NCBI RefSeq assembly: GCF_030384665.1
Contig: NC_083676.1
Span: 1,860,001 to 1,924,000 of the forward strand
Length of the DNA: 64,000 nucleotides
Source: Lodderomyces elongisporus
Taxonomy: Eukaryota; Ascomycota; Pichiomycetes; Serinales; Debaryomycetaceae
Direction: 5' to 3'
The notes under the pieces are model-generated. The model worked only from the letters and a program-made list of their open reading frames with translations. It had not been told where the DNA came from and did no database searches. Both the position numbers and the translations under genes were made by a program. Positions 1 through 11,232 of the stretch are shown here, piece after piece (the first letter of the stretch is position 1; each line of letters opens with the position of its first letter).

Positions 1-124
1 AGATTCTAAATAGAAGCTAAAGTTAATAGTCTTGTAGAATTACCGAATTAATGACCTACTATCCGACCTGATACAGTTTGAATTAAGTACACGTTCTGTC
101 TCGTAAGTTGCTCACACTTTAACA
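1..124 (+). repeat. 5' LTR, 3' portion (cut by window start)
   Basis: This matches 2349-2472 base for base as far as I can read and ends in CTTTAACA. The upstream 164 bases of this LTR lie outside the window, so the target-site duplication on this side cannot be seen. Confidence 0.85.
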
Positions 125-138
125 GGTTATGAGCCCTG
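125..138 (+). other. Primer-binding site, half-tRNA(iMet) type
   Basis: GGTTATGAGCCCTG follows the LTR end directly. Its reverse complement, CAGGGCTCATAACC, is the anticodon arm of yeast initiator tRNA-Met, with CAT as the anticodon. Priming by an internally cleaved initiator tRNA is established for Ty5 and Drosophila copia. No match to a tRNA 3' end is present here. Confidence 0.75.
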
Positions 139-1181
139 ACAACGTTGGCGTATGAACGACGATGGTGTGAAGCATGAAAGGATGATAGGACGATTGTAAA
201 TGGTTGAGTGATATATTTGTTTTCAGCTCGAGATGTCTATATTATGTTGGTCAAGTGATTGAGCTAACGTTAGATTATTAGCTGCATGAATAGAGTGATG
301 AATTGTCTCAAGGGAAGTATCCTTTGTCGTGATAAGTAGGATTGTTGGTTCGGTCACTGTTTGCAATTAAGCTAGGATTACTATTTAAAAGGTGGAAAGG
401 CCACTAGTTCGAGCAGAATGGAAGTATGCTCATTTTGGAAGTAATGGAAGCTTTCTGGGTTTTTGATAACTTACATGTTAACAGTGGTGCTGTGAAGCAC
501 AACATTGTTTGGAAGATTGAAGTTTCATTGGATGAAACCTGGTCTTATTGGGATAGGTGACATGAGTAGTCATTCTATCGTTTGCCCGAGATTGACTTGA
601 ACTTTTAGGAAATAGTGTCCTTTTAGTCATGTCAAAGTATAGCAATTTGAATTTGAACAGTGCTGAATTGGACGGCCGTCAAATATGAGCAGATATACTC
701 TTCAGGAAAGGGCGTTGAAATGGGTTCGCGTCAAATAGGAAGGGAAAAATGTTTTATCTGTTACGACTGGTGCAGAAAAGGATGCACATTCGTTGAAAGC
801 TGAGAGCAGCTTGTGAGGGAACTTGAAGGGTAAATTACAAATGCTGTGTAATACTCAAACTCGTATCCCGAATTATCCAGAATGGGATAATGTGTGACTG
901 AATATATATATACGATTATATATATAATTTCAGTGTGAACTCTAATAGCCGAGGTTTATTGAATTGTGATTATCAATGAAACCAGCTACGGAGTTAAATT
1001 TATTGAATTATGTGTGATGGAATGTTTGATCCATCAAGTGAATGTTTTTCCATAGTTTCACAACGGAAAAGAGACATGGTAAACATAATTTTACTCATAT
1101 GGAATTTTATGAGTTGATGATGCATACGAACTGCATAAAATTAGTTTTAATATCTTTTAAAAGCAAGGAAGGTATTGGCAA

Positions 1182-1369
1182 GAGAATCTGATCCTGTTGA
1201 TCAGACAGTTCAGATTCAGAGAGGGAAACTATTGAAATATATGTTTGACCTCAATAAGTGATTTGAGAATCTGATCCTGTTGATCAGACAGTTCAGATTC
1301 AGAGAGGGAAACTATTGAAATATATGTTTGACCTCAATAAGTGATTCTAGAATCTGATACTGTCGATCA
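1182..1369 (+). repeat. 83-bp tandem duplication with nested foldback
   Basis: The segment 1182-1264 repeats at 1265-1347, and a degenerate third start follows at about 1349-1369. Each full copy holds an outer inverted repeat (GAATCTG with CAGATTC, 1184-1217 in copy 1) enclosing an inner hairpin (TCTGATC-CTGTT-GATCAGA, 1187-1205). Confidence 0.85.
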
Positions 1370-1968
1370 ACGAAATGTATAAAATATACATTTAGAGAAA
1401 GAAAATAATGAAGGTTATCCGGGTGAAAACACATCCGATGTTAAGGTTACTGGAGGTACCAGTATATGTTATGATTGAGGGCAAGTTACATCCTAGGAGG
1501 TATGGAAGCCTACTTAGAAGACTACGAGAAATGCACCTCTGAATCCGTATTGGCAATGAACGATCAATAGGATACGTAAAAAGAATACAGTTTAGAAGTA
1601 TTACTTATTAATTACAAGGACACATAGACAAGAGTGTCAGGGCCCGTCAGTGACGAACAACTAGACGGTGCGTTTAATGTTAAAAGAAATTAGTGTACCG
1701 CGGACGCACTCGCTGCACTAATATGTGATCAAAGAAATGGTCATAAGATTTATTAGGAATTTAAAGGGACATATGGTGAAGTTAGACTAGAGACGGATAT
1801 TGATATATCACATCACTTCCGTATGTCCTTGTGAGTCAATGATGACTCTTCCCATGGCTGGGATTTTTGGAGACTTTTGAAGGCTAATGAAAATAGCCTG
1901 GTTACACAATTGATCTGCTTGGTGATTATGTAAAGAAGCAGATATGATTGTTTCTCGTTAAAGTGAAT

Positions 1969-1992
1969 ATGTTAAGGAATTTGTCTTAACAT
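1969..1992. other. Perfect 8-bp hairpin inside the retroelement
   Basis: ATGTTAAG and CTTAACAT are separated by an 8-base loop. The function is unknown. It lies about 190 bases before the 3' LTR. Confidence 0.5.
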
Positions 1993-2175
1993 GAATGACT
2001 TGATTGAAGAATTGAAATTATGGTTTTGAAATTAGCAATGATATTTTTTTTTGGTTGTTTGATTGAATGACGTTTAATTTAAGTCAAATCATTTTTTTCT
2101 TATCATTGTGAATGGTCGGTTTATTTAATAGATGATGAATGGAAATGACATGATGATGTCAAGTGACTTACACTT

Positions 2176-2184
2176 AAGAGAGGG
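2176..2184 (+). other. Polypurine tract
   Basis: AAGAGAGGG directly precedes the TG of the 3' LTR, the expected place for the plus-strand primer of an LTR retroelement. Confidence 0.6.
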
Positions 2185-2472
2185 TGTTGAGAATCAAGAT
2201 ATAATTATAAGCCACTTGACGGTATCACGTGTTAACATACACGTGAGACCAACTTGAAGGTTGACGATTGGTAGCGTACGAAGAGATGAGTAAAGTCGTG
2301 CAAAGCACAAGTATGTGAACCACTCATGGGAGAACATAAATGTCGACCAGATTCTAAATAGAAGCTAAAGTTAATAGTCTTGTAGAATTACCGAATTAAT
2401 GACCTACTATCCGACCTGATACAGTTTGAATTAAGTACACGTTCTGTCTCGTAAGTTGCTCACACTTTAACA
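2185..2472 (+). repeat. 3' LTR, complete, 288 bp
   Basis: It begins TGTTGAGAATC and ends TTTAACA. It contains an AT-rich TATA-like stretch at about 2199-2210 and two CACGTG E-boxes. The five bases after it (GTTGT) would be the target duplication, but the other side is outside the window. Confidence 0.8.
2226..2245. promoter_or_regulatory. Paired CACGTG E-boxes in the LTR
   Basis: CACGTG occurs at 2226-2231 and again at 2240-2245, 14 bp apart. These are consensus sites for class B bHLH factors such as Cbf1, Pho4 or Tye7. They lie in the 5' part of the LTR, where an LTR promoter would sit. Use as a promoter element is inferred. Confidence 0.45.
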
Positions 2473-5400
2473 GTTGTTGTTACTGCATGGACTAAATAAT
2501 AATACTCAAAGTTGTTGTTGTGTCTGTTAGTCTTCCTAAACTTTTTAAGATTAGACCAGTAGAAATGCTTCTTTTTGTTTACTTTACTTTAATTTTATTC
2601 TATTTTATTTTTAAGCATTTAAACATTTTTCCTAGGTTGTTGTTGTTGTTATTGTAGTAATAGTAGTAGAGAATTCCACAATCTATTGTCAGAGAAATGA
2701 TCTATAGGCTTAGACAATACTTTCAACAAATGGTGAGTTAGTACAGGAGTATGTGACACTATACTACATACTCAAAGATAAATTTATACATACATATACA
2801 TATATACATCCAATCTTATTCTTCTTTTTATTTTATTATTATTCTCTAGTTGTGGCATTTGAAAATATTGTCGTCTTGATGTACATATGCATGACGTATG
2901 TGCTTGCCATCTCACTGTGGAAAAAACATATATTCAATATCGTAGCATCCTTCTTTTTGCCTCTCTGCCTTTTTGCTTTTTTATACCTTTTTGATTCTTG
3001 CTTCTTACTTTTTCGTTTCTGTTGCTCGAATTTCACATAGATGTTGACATGTGCAAGATTTAAAGCTCATAGTGTACTTGCAGTAGCTTTGCTTTGCTTT
3101 GCTTTAATTCTTTGGTTTCTTCTCTACTCTATTTATTTTTTTTTATTACTGTCTTTGAAGATGTGCGTTATCTTTGTACAAAAAAGGAAGGATTGGAGAT
3201 GAGGTGAACTGCGTATTATAATTTAATTTTATTTTATTTTTTCTTTTTCTTTTTCATTTGTTTTAGTATCAACTACTGACTAATTTTCTTAATACTTTTT
3301 TCATTTGAAAACGATGAACAATTCGAAATGGAATGGATGATATACAAAGAATGATAAAAGACATATATACTTACTGATGCATTTACAAATACTTATGTAC
3401 CAAAATAGTTATCATGTACATATATATGTACAAGTACAAGAGATGAACTAGTTGCAGATGAAATATTTCATAGCTTTTTTCTGTTTTGCTATTGCACTAT
3501 TCCAAATTACAATATAATAAAAATAACTCAAAAAATAACTCAATAGGAAAGAAAGAACAAAACACACGGGGAAAACCAATTACTTGCTTGATATTGAGAA
3601 TATACAGAACAAAATACAAAAAAGTTCAAATTAAAAAAAAAAATTAATCAAAAAAGTTCCAATTTGCATTGTGAATCAACTGAATAATAGAGCAGCTTAT
3701 TGCCCGTTCGTTCCCTAAAAAAAAATATGTAATAAAAAAAAAAGCTGTTTCATGTACAGCTGATAAACATCTCAAATGACACAAACAACAATTATTAAAC
3801 CAACCTCACACTTCTTCCCACTTTTATTCTGTATAATAATTCAGATAAGCTATATCAATGAAGGGAAAAAAGGGGAATGAAGTCACCATTCAATAGCAAA
3901 AATAGAGGAAGCTGAAACAAAACATTCATGATAATGCAGTGTTGTGGTATGTATATACGGGATTAAAGGAGAAGAGAAAAAAGAAAAGAAAAGAGAAAAG
4001 AGGGTGGCTAGGTCATATCCGACAATCTTTGCTTTGAGTTTCACTAAATTTCTATTGTTCTGTAGAAGTATTATTTACCACCACTCACCTTACTGTTGAT
4101 CTATGGACCCCCCCCCCCCCTCCCCTCCTCCTCCACCTCCTCCTAGTCGTCTTACTCTTACTCTTACTCTTAATTCCAACTTAGAGTGCCTCGGAGTTAG
4201 TATCTAGATTATATGTGCAAGCAGTACTCTGCATAATAGTGTACAAATGTAGTAGATGTAACCAGTTGCATGGAGAGGTATGTATGTATGTATGTATGTA
4301 TGTATGTATATATGTATATATGTATATTTATATATGAAACATACAAACGGTTATGAAGCTTGGTTATTTAGGTATATGTACATATACAAGAGATGCAGAT
4401 GAAGATGCACCACTTGTTGTTTACAATTGACAAATTAAATTTCAAGAGAGAGAAAGAGAAAAAGTAAGTGCAAAAATAAATCAAGCTGGAGTTAGCCGAT
4501 CCTGCTAATGGAAAGTTGAAAATTTGTATTCTTTTTGCAACTTCTACATATCTGGGTTTTTTTTTTAAATAAGAGTTTTTAAAAATGTTAACCTTTAACA
4601 CATGAGACGAAAAAAGAACAGAAGCAATACAAAAAGAAAGAAACTATTATTGTATTCTTAGTTTTTTAATTCTTTTTGAGGTTTGACATATTTTCTTCAG
4701 TTAGTTTTAGCTGGTTGGTTATGAGAATACTTGTTTTTTGTAACTTACAAAAAGTCATTCACAAGCTTCAACTACTCAAAAAAAAAAAAAAAAAAAAAAA
4801 GAGTTGAGAAAAAAAGAAAGAAAGAAGAACAGAACAGAATAGAATAGAAAATAAAATAAAAGGACTTCTTAAACTACCTATGCATCACCAACCACTAGAC
4901 TGTAATATCTTCCTCTTCTTCTCTTTTGGCAATTTTTGTCTTTCTTTTGTTTCTAAACTGTCGGCTATTTCAATAAGTAGCATGGGAAAATCTCTATTGA
5001 TGGAAAAGGAGAAAAAATGAAAAAAAAAAAAACAAATGAACAAGAAAAAGTTTATCCATTTGGTTGTGTCCATCATTTCCTTCTGTCTATTTTCCTTTAC
5101 CCTTTTGCCATCAGGGGGCAGGGGGCTGGAAAGGGAGGGAACAACAATTTAGTCAAAAGTCTTCAGCATTATGTCTGATGCTTCTTAATGCCCTTTTTTT
5201 TGTTAGACATGTAAACACACACACATACACGCAAGTAGCATTCTTGTTCAATCTCTTTACTTCCTAGTCTTCTTATAGAAATTGTGGAATTACCCTTCTC
5301 ATTTTGTTTTTTTAAAATGAATAAGCCTTATCTTTTTCATATATATTGGATTCGTATACACTTTATTAATACAAATGCACTATTGCCTTGTTATATAGAC

Positions 5401-5850
5401 AACACTCTTTTGCCCACGCGTTATCTAATTCATATGTCACTACAAGTAGATCAGTACTTTAATATCCTTATTCTTAAAAATTTCATCTTGTATTTTTTTC
5501 TTTTCCTTTTCCTTTTCCAATTTATATTTTTTTTTTGAGTGGAAATCAGCCCAATTCTGGGGGAGTAAATATGGTGAAACCAGCCTTTACACAATATTCG
5601 CTTCTCCATCTCTTTTCAATTTATTTATTTTTTGCGTACTCAACTTTTAGGTGGCTTTTATTTTTATCACCATTCCTCATCTTTCCAATGTAAAAAAAAA
5701 ATAACCATCCATCCATCTCGTAACAAGAAACGAGCCCTACACAAGAAAAAATTAATTAATAAAAAAAAAATTTAAAGAAAAAGGAGGAAAAATCACCATT
5801 TATTACCAATACCAATACCAATCTATACAGAAATATTTCAACAAAGCATC
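2473..5850. other. Gene-free AT-rich region
   Basis: No convincing gene is present. The open frames (for example 2753-3040, 4368-4601 and 5284-5538) are hydrophobic translations of T-rich DNA without domains. The stretch holds a TATG/TATA microsatellite (about 4276-4335), a C-run at about 4108-4120, an A-run at about 4778-4800 and many T-rich blocks. The last few hundred bases are presumably the GEP3 promoter and leader. With the element to its left this makes about 5.8 kb without a gene. Confidence 0.6.
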
Positions 5851-7848
5851 ATGATCAGTCGACTAATACACAGTAAACACTACCTCACTCTTTTTAGACA
5901 AAACTCAAGTATAGCAATACCTCTACTATACAGCCTCGAACTCCGATGTCGATCTTGTGGAATCAAAGTACAGGACAAAAACAAAGACGAACCAGGCTAC
6001 TATATAAAGCCAGTGAAACTCTTAAATGACTCCAAAACTTTTAGTGAACAAACACAGAAACTGGGTCTAGTTGTAGCAGCAGATGCTCCAAATATTCTGC
6101 AAAATCCCATCAAAAAGCGACCTCTGGATGAAGCTTATGACAAACTCATATCCAAGATGTCGCAATCGGATAAAGATCTCCTCATCAATGACTTTACTCT
6201 GTTTGGTCAACCCAAATATAAAGACTCGAAAGAATTGGAAACAATACCCAAAAACGATAAAGGAGAAACAGTTAAGGAAGTAGTGAACAAGATCTACACT
6301 GTAAAGCCAGACGAAACAAGTGTCGAGTGCATGAGATGCCGAAATATCCAATACCAATCTTCCTACAAGATGACTGATGAAAACTTTCCCATTTCGGAAA
6401 TGGAACAAGTATTGCAAAATCTCCCTAGAGCATCAACAGCACCTTTGGTTTACCTATTCAATGCAAACGACTTCCCCATGGGTATCAACCCCAACATCTT
6501 CAAATTCCGCAACCCTAAGGACATATACTTCATCATGACAAAGACCGATAACTTGGTGGCGGACATAAAAAACAAATTCAATAAATCAGCCATCCTGCAT
6601 GAATATACAAAGAATTTTGTAAGTGACTATTTGGGCATCAAATACGGGGTTCCCAAACAAAATATCTTTTTATCTTCGAGCTTAAAAGGGTGGAAATTGG
6701 ATGAGTTGCACAGATTTATTCCCGATGGAAGCTATATAATTGGCAACACAAACTGCGGGAAATCCACCATGATCAAGAGCTTAATGTTGAATGAAGAATT
6801 GCAAAATAAAAAGGAACAAGTGAGACACGTGCCCTTCAATACTGTGTCCAAGATCAAGGACAAGTTTAAGCAACAATTTTATCAAAAAGTTGGACCTGGT
6901 GTTTCGTACCTCCCTGGCTTCACCAGAGATATTATTCCATTGAATATAGGGTTGAAAACCGTCTACGATGTTCCAGGCTTCAGCTCGTCGCCAAAAATAC
7001 ACTACTTGTACGAGTCTATAAAGGAACCTAAAATCATACATCGATTAATCAAGGGAGAAAAGACATTTGCCAAGGGTTATAATGGAGCGCAGTACAAATC
7101 ATTTAAAGGACCGCAAGTCTTGTGTTTTGAAGGGTTGGGGTACTTGCAATTGCCCAAAGATTGCTTGTTCCAAATCCGTAACGTTACTAATTTCAAGATT
7201 CACGCATTCTCCAATATTGACAAGGCTGCAAAATTGGCTCAAAACATCCCGCCATCATTGGCCAATGATTTTGCTATTGGAAATCATTCATTGTTTTCGC
7301 AATTTGACAAGTATCTTGTTCCACCATTTTATGGAAGTATAGAACTTGTGTTTGAGAACTTTGGCTATATTCATATCAAGCCCATTGGTGCAAAACAAAG
7401 TAATGAGTTGATGAAGCTTTATTTGTATCCTGGCTTGCAAAGCATAATTCGCCAGCCCATCATCAATTATATTACAAAGACTCCAACTGGGTTTGACAAA
7501 TATGGTAATGCGTTGATGAAGTATGACCCTGTATACAAGAGTGAGTTTGCATTAAAGAGGTTCAGGGGTGGCGAAGAGTACCAGCCTCTATTTTCGCGAT
7601 TGATTCCGTGTGTTGAGGATATTGAAAAATTTGTTGGTGGTGGTGGTGGTGGTGCAGTTGCTGCTGCTGGTGCTGCTGCTGGTGCTGCTGAAACAAACAT
7701 TGTCGATGGAAATGATGCACAAGGGTTGGCCCAGAGTTTAAGGAGTCAAGAGTACCTTCAGTTGAACCAGTTTTTAAAGAGACGTGCAAAGTATGATGAG
7801 TCATATTACATGGATGCAAGTAATAAATATGATTTTTGGGTTGAATAA
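5851..7848 (+). CDS. GEP3: Mitochondrial circularly permuted GTPase, Gep3/Mtg3-like
   Basis: The 665-residue protein begins with an uncharged, Arg-containing stretch suited to mitochondrial import. Two CxxC pairs (C33/C36 and C160/C163) can form one zinc site. GTPase motifs occur in permuted order: G4-like TKTD at 230-233, a Ser-rich G5 near 275, the P-loop GNTNCGKS at 298-305 and G3 DVPGF near 374. That order marks the YlqF/YqeH family. S. cerevisiae Gep3 (Mtg3) acts in small mitochondrial ribosomal subunit assembly and was found as a genetic interactor of prohibitins. A Gly/Ala tract near residues 604-628, coded by GGT/GCT repeats, looks like a lineage-specific insertion. The start is the first ATG after an in-frame leader without another ATG. 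Confidence 0.88.
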   Translation: MISRLIHSKHYLTLFRQNSSIAIPLLYSLELRCRSCGIKVQDKNKDEPGYYIKPVKLLNDSKTFSEQTQKLGLVVAADAPNILQNPIKKRPLDEAYDKLISKMSQSDKDLLINDFTLFGQPKYKDSKELETIPKNDKGETVKEVVNKIYTVKPDETSVECMRCRNIQYQSSYKMTDENFPISEMEQVLQNLPRASTAPLVYLFNANDFPMGINPNIFKFRNPKDIYFIMTKTDNLVADIKNKFNKSAILHEYTKNFVSDYLGIKYGVPKQNIFLSSSLKGWKLDELHRFIPDGSYIIGNTNCGKSTMIKSLMLNEELQNKKEQVRHVPFNTVSKIKDKFKQQFYQKVGPGVSYLPGFTRDIIPLNIGLKTVYDVPGFSSSPKIHYLYESIKEPKIIHRLIKGEKTFAKGYNGAQYKSFKGPQVLCFEGLGYLQLPKDCLFQIRNVTNFKIHAFSNIDKAAKLAQNIPPSLANDFAIGNHSLFSQFDKYLVPPFYGSIELVFENFGYIHIKPIGAKQSNELMKLYLYPGLQSIIRQPIINYITKTPTGFDKYGNALMKYDPVYKSEFALKRFRGGEEYQPLFSRLIPCVEDIEKFVGGGGGGAVAAAGAAAGAAETNIVDGNDAQGLAQSLRSQEYLQLNQFLKRRAKYDESYYMDASNKYDFWVE

Positions 7849-8102
7849 ACATTATGGTTTAGGGTATATATATTTATGCATATGAATTTGGATGTAAATA
7901 GATAAAATACGAGGTAATAGAGTTTAGAAAAGTATCGTTGGGATTGTAAGTCATTATTCTTTTAGATTAAATACATTGTTCCATGGTATCCTTCATTTCT
8001 TTTTTTTTTTTTGCTTTTTTGTTTGCAATGACAGAGAAAGTTTTGAGGAAAGTATTTGAAGTAGAGGCATGATACGCGTATTGGTGCTTCTTTGTTTTGC
8101 CG

Positions 8103-8137
<35 letters not shown>

Positions 8138-10101
8138 TTATTTCTGTTTTACTTTTTCTTATAGAGTTCTTAATGGGTAATTCTATTTTACTTTTGGTAC
8201 TTTTCAATTTAGTTTTGATGGTTTGCAAGAGAATTCTTATGTTCTTTTTTTTCTTTTTTTTTCTTTTTTTTTAACCAACTCATTTTGAATTTAGATTGAG
8301 ATTTATAAAAAATTTCAAGCTCTTCACAAAGCTTTGATGCCTAAAAAAAACTATTGTTGGAGCAATCAAAGAAATGAAAAACTCTGAGAAAGCAGCAAAA
8401 GGTGTGGTATTGGAGATTGTACTCAGGATGGCTGTGGAGAGATGGCAGGTGACACGCGCACACGCGCGATTTTTTACTTTTTTTATTTTTTATTTTTTTA
8501 TTTATTTTTTATTTTCCTTCCTTTGTTCTGTTATTGTTGTTATTGTTGATAAAGCGAAAGGAGGTGTTGAATGCAAGTAGAGCAAAAAGTGGTGCATCAA
8601 AAGTGAAGAAGTGGTGAAGAAGTGGTGAAAATAAAAAGATGTGAGAATTTATTAGTCGATAATGAAAGGAGCTAAAGAAGTTTAATTAATTATTTGGTTG
8701 TTTACAACTTGAAGGAAAAGAAAAAACAAGCTTAATCAACCTTTTTTTCGATTTTAAACATATTTGACCAGCTTTTAATAAGGTGTGTGTGTTTACATTG
8801 AAAACTCTGGCGTAAGTTTTGAAAATTTCTCCTAATGATTCGATATGGGCCAATACAATATAAATTATCACCACCACTACAATCAACACTAACACTAACG
8901 AATGTTACTTTTTATTTTACAATATGCCACCAAAAAGATCTTGGAAACAAAAAATAATGAATAAAAATAATATGAATTCATATCTACTGTGGACATTCTC
9001 TGGCCATATTTAATTCTTACTATTTAATTTTCTTATTCCTTTATTCCTAAATCTGTTCAACATTGGTTGACATTGCAGTTTATCGCGTCGTGATGTTTGT
9101 TTTCACTTTGATTAAATTTTTAATTATTATTTTATTTTTATTTTTTATTTTTTATTTTATTTTTTATTTTTTATTTTAAAGGAGTAAAAAGAGAGAGAGA
9201 GACTGTGTGATGTGATGTTTGTTAAAGAGATATATTTTTTGTTTTTTATTTTTTTTTATTTTTTTTTATTTTCCTTTCAAGTTGTCCCACAAAAAATCAA
9301 TCACCTACAATAAAATAGTTGGTGTTTGTTTTTGTGTTTGTTTTTAATTTCGATTGAATCAAGTGATAGATTCAGAGTTTATTGAACACAAGGATAGCCA
9401 CCAAAAACGTATTAGGAGCTAATTATATTTGCTGCCCTTTTTTTTTTAATTTTATTTTAACAAAACCCAGAAGCCTTTAATCCAACAACTATAACAACAA
9501 CAAACAAACAAACAAACAAAACAAACAAAAAAAATATATGATCCCATCAAGACCCCCCCCTCCTCCTCCCCATGTTGTTACTTTACTTTTGCTTCCTTTT
9601 TTAGTTTCCTTTCAATCATTCATTTTGACCTATAAATAAATATATATATATATATATATAAAGAGAGATTCCTTTTTACCTCGACTTTGGATCATCATAT
9701 ATAACCCAAAACACCTTTTCTCCTATTCTGCCAAAACCAAGCCATTCGTTTCATACAAGTTCATCTTCAACTTTCTCACTTTGTCTCTTATTTTTTTTTT
9801 TTAATTTTTGTCCTTCTTTCACTTCCAAGCCACTTGACAACATACGACACCTCATTTTTGCAGTTGAAGCCACAACCATAGACTTATCTCATCGACAAAA
9901 TAATAATAATAAAATTTTAATTACCATCCATCCACTCGGAGAAGACAAGTTACAACAACAACAACATAAATACTTTAGTATAGAAAGCAAAACAAAACAA
10001 AACAAAACAAAACAAAACAAAACAAAAAATTCGAAAACTAAACAAATTAAAACTAAAACTAAAACCAAGACTTTTATTCACAAGCCATATCATCCTTCAC
10101 C
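7849..10101. other. Long intergenic region with microsatellites
   Basis: No gene is recognised. It holds (TTG)n at about 8103-8136, repeated T-rich blocks at 8240-8275, 8470-8520 and 9120-9180, a CAAA-type repeat near 9500-9530, (TA)n at about 9641-9660 and (AAAAC)n at about 9988-10025. The TA run is a plausible TATA region for the gene at 10102. Confidence 0.6.
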
Positions 10102-11232
10102 ATGTTACGTAGTCAAAGCATTCCAGACTTTAACGATAAAAACACATCGACTTCTTCTTCATCAACAACATCCAGATTCCTCAATTCTTTTCGTAAAAGA
10201 GAATTGAAAAACAGATTTAGTCTCTCAGACTTGAAAGCATCACCGTCAACTTCAACATCAACTACTTCCTCACCACACCTTTCATCATCGTCTCGACGCG
10301 ACTCCAAATATAGTCCCAACTTGACCTCTACAATTATTCGATCTCCATCAATATCCTCATCGATTTCGAAATTTGAACAAACAAACCACCACAACTCAAA
10401 CAACACCTACTCCCACTCACACTCACACTCCCACTCCCATTCATCAACGTTGACTTCAACTACACACTCAAATCGTAAATCGGGCTCATACGCTGCAAAC
10501 TCATTGAAGCGACGCTCATTAATGATTCTCAACCCCATAAATATTAGCCACAATGTAAGTCCAGAATCAATGAAGTCCCAAAGCTTATTCGATAACAACT
10601 CAATTGATATAGAACTGGTTTCTTCATGTGAGTCCAACAAGGAAAACAAGGAAAGTCAATATAACAACAACAGTAGCAGTAGTGATAATGGTGCTAACTA
10701 TACATACAAACCCAACCACTCTAAATCAATGACATCATTAAAACAGCCTAAAAAGTTGTTTATCAAGAAAACACATACATTGTCAACATCACCACCATCA
10801 CAACCATCAACTACTACTACTACTACCAATACTATTACTACACTTGCTCCACCACCCACTGCTTACGCACAAAAGAAACTCCATCGAACGACAAACTTGT
10901 ACAATCTTAGCGAATTCGTTGGTCAGGAAATGAAGGAAAAGACGAGGAAATCAATCGAATTTGAAGCAAACGAGATCAAGTCACTCAATGAAAAACTCCA
11001 TCGTGATGAAGATAAAGAATTGTTGCAAACACAGCTAAGGTTGATTGAAAACGCTTTGTTTTTAACCACAACGAGCAATAAACCATTGAGTAGTATCAAG
11101 GAGGAGGAAAAGCAACCGAAGCAACTATTATTAGATGATGTAGACTATTCGCTGGTATTTAAAGTGGAAGATTACAATAACGAACAAGAGTACTTTGAAA
11201 AAGACGGTGATCAGTTATACTTATTGTACTAA
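10102..11232 (+). CDS. Unrecognised Ser/Thr-rich low-complexity protein
   Basis: The 376-residue frame starts at an ATG after an A-rich leader, a common yeast start context. The N-terminal two thirds are mostly Ser, Thr and Asn, with a run of alternating Ser-His near residues 104-113 and several basic-Ser patches (for example RRDS and KRRS) that could be kinase sites. The last third, from about residue 255, is less biased: it is charged and predicted helical, ending with acidic segments and a Tyr-Leu-Leu-Tyr C-terminus. There is no signal peptide, membrane segment or known domain. Coding is supported by length and a clean frame; the function is unknown. A polarity or cell-cycle adaptor would fit the composition but is only a guess. 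Confidence 0.65.
   Translation: MLRSQSIPDFNDKNTSTSSSSTTSRFLNSFRKRELKNRFSLSDLKASPSTSTSTTSSPHLSSSSRRDSKYSPNLTSTIIRSPSISSSISKFEQTNHHNSNNTYSHSHSHSHSHSSTLTSTTHSNRKSGSYAANSLKRRSLMILNPINISHNVSPESMKSQSLFDNNSIDIELVSSCESNKENKESQYNNNSSSSDNGANYTYKPNHSKSMTSLKQPKKLFIKKTHTLSTSPPSQPSTTTTTTNTITTLAPPPTAYAQKKLHRTTNLYNLSEFVGQEMKEKTRKSIEFEANEIKSLNEKLHRDEDKELLQTQLRLIENALFLTTTSNKPLSSIKEEEKQPKQLLLDDVDYSLVFKVEDYNNEQEYFEKDGDQLYLLY

Larger units (their letters stand above)
1..2472 (+). mobile_element. LTR retroelement, Ty5/copia-like priming, no coding capacity
   Basis: Bases 1-124 recur as a direct repeat at 2349-2472. The second copy belongs to a complete LTR (2185-2472) that starts TG and ends CA, so the window opens inside the 5' LTR. 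The 5' LTR is followed by a primer-binding site matching the anticodon arm of initiator tRNA-Met, and the 3' LTR is preceded by a purine tract, which fixes a plus orientation. The 2.06-kb interior (125-2184) has no open frame of 60 codons, and I recognise no gag, protease, integrase or reverse transcriptase motif in it. It is either a non-autonomous derivative or a fully decayed copy. The two LTR stretches look identical over the visible 124 bases, which argues for recent insertion or conversion. Confidence 0.8.

Noticed and set aside
1182..1369. CRISPR-like array
   Set aside because: Direct tandem copies without unique spacers, in a eukaryotic retroelement.
2753..3040. 95-codon frame in the gene desert
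   Set aside because: Hydrophobic translation of T-rich DNA with an equally long frame on the other strand.
4276..4335. TATG repeat as a functional site
   Set aside because: Ordinary microsatellite; nothing ties it to a gene.
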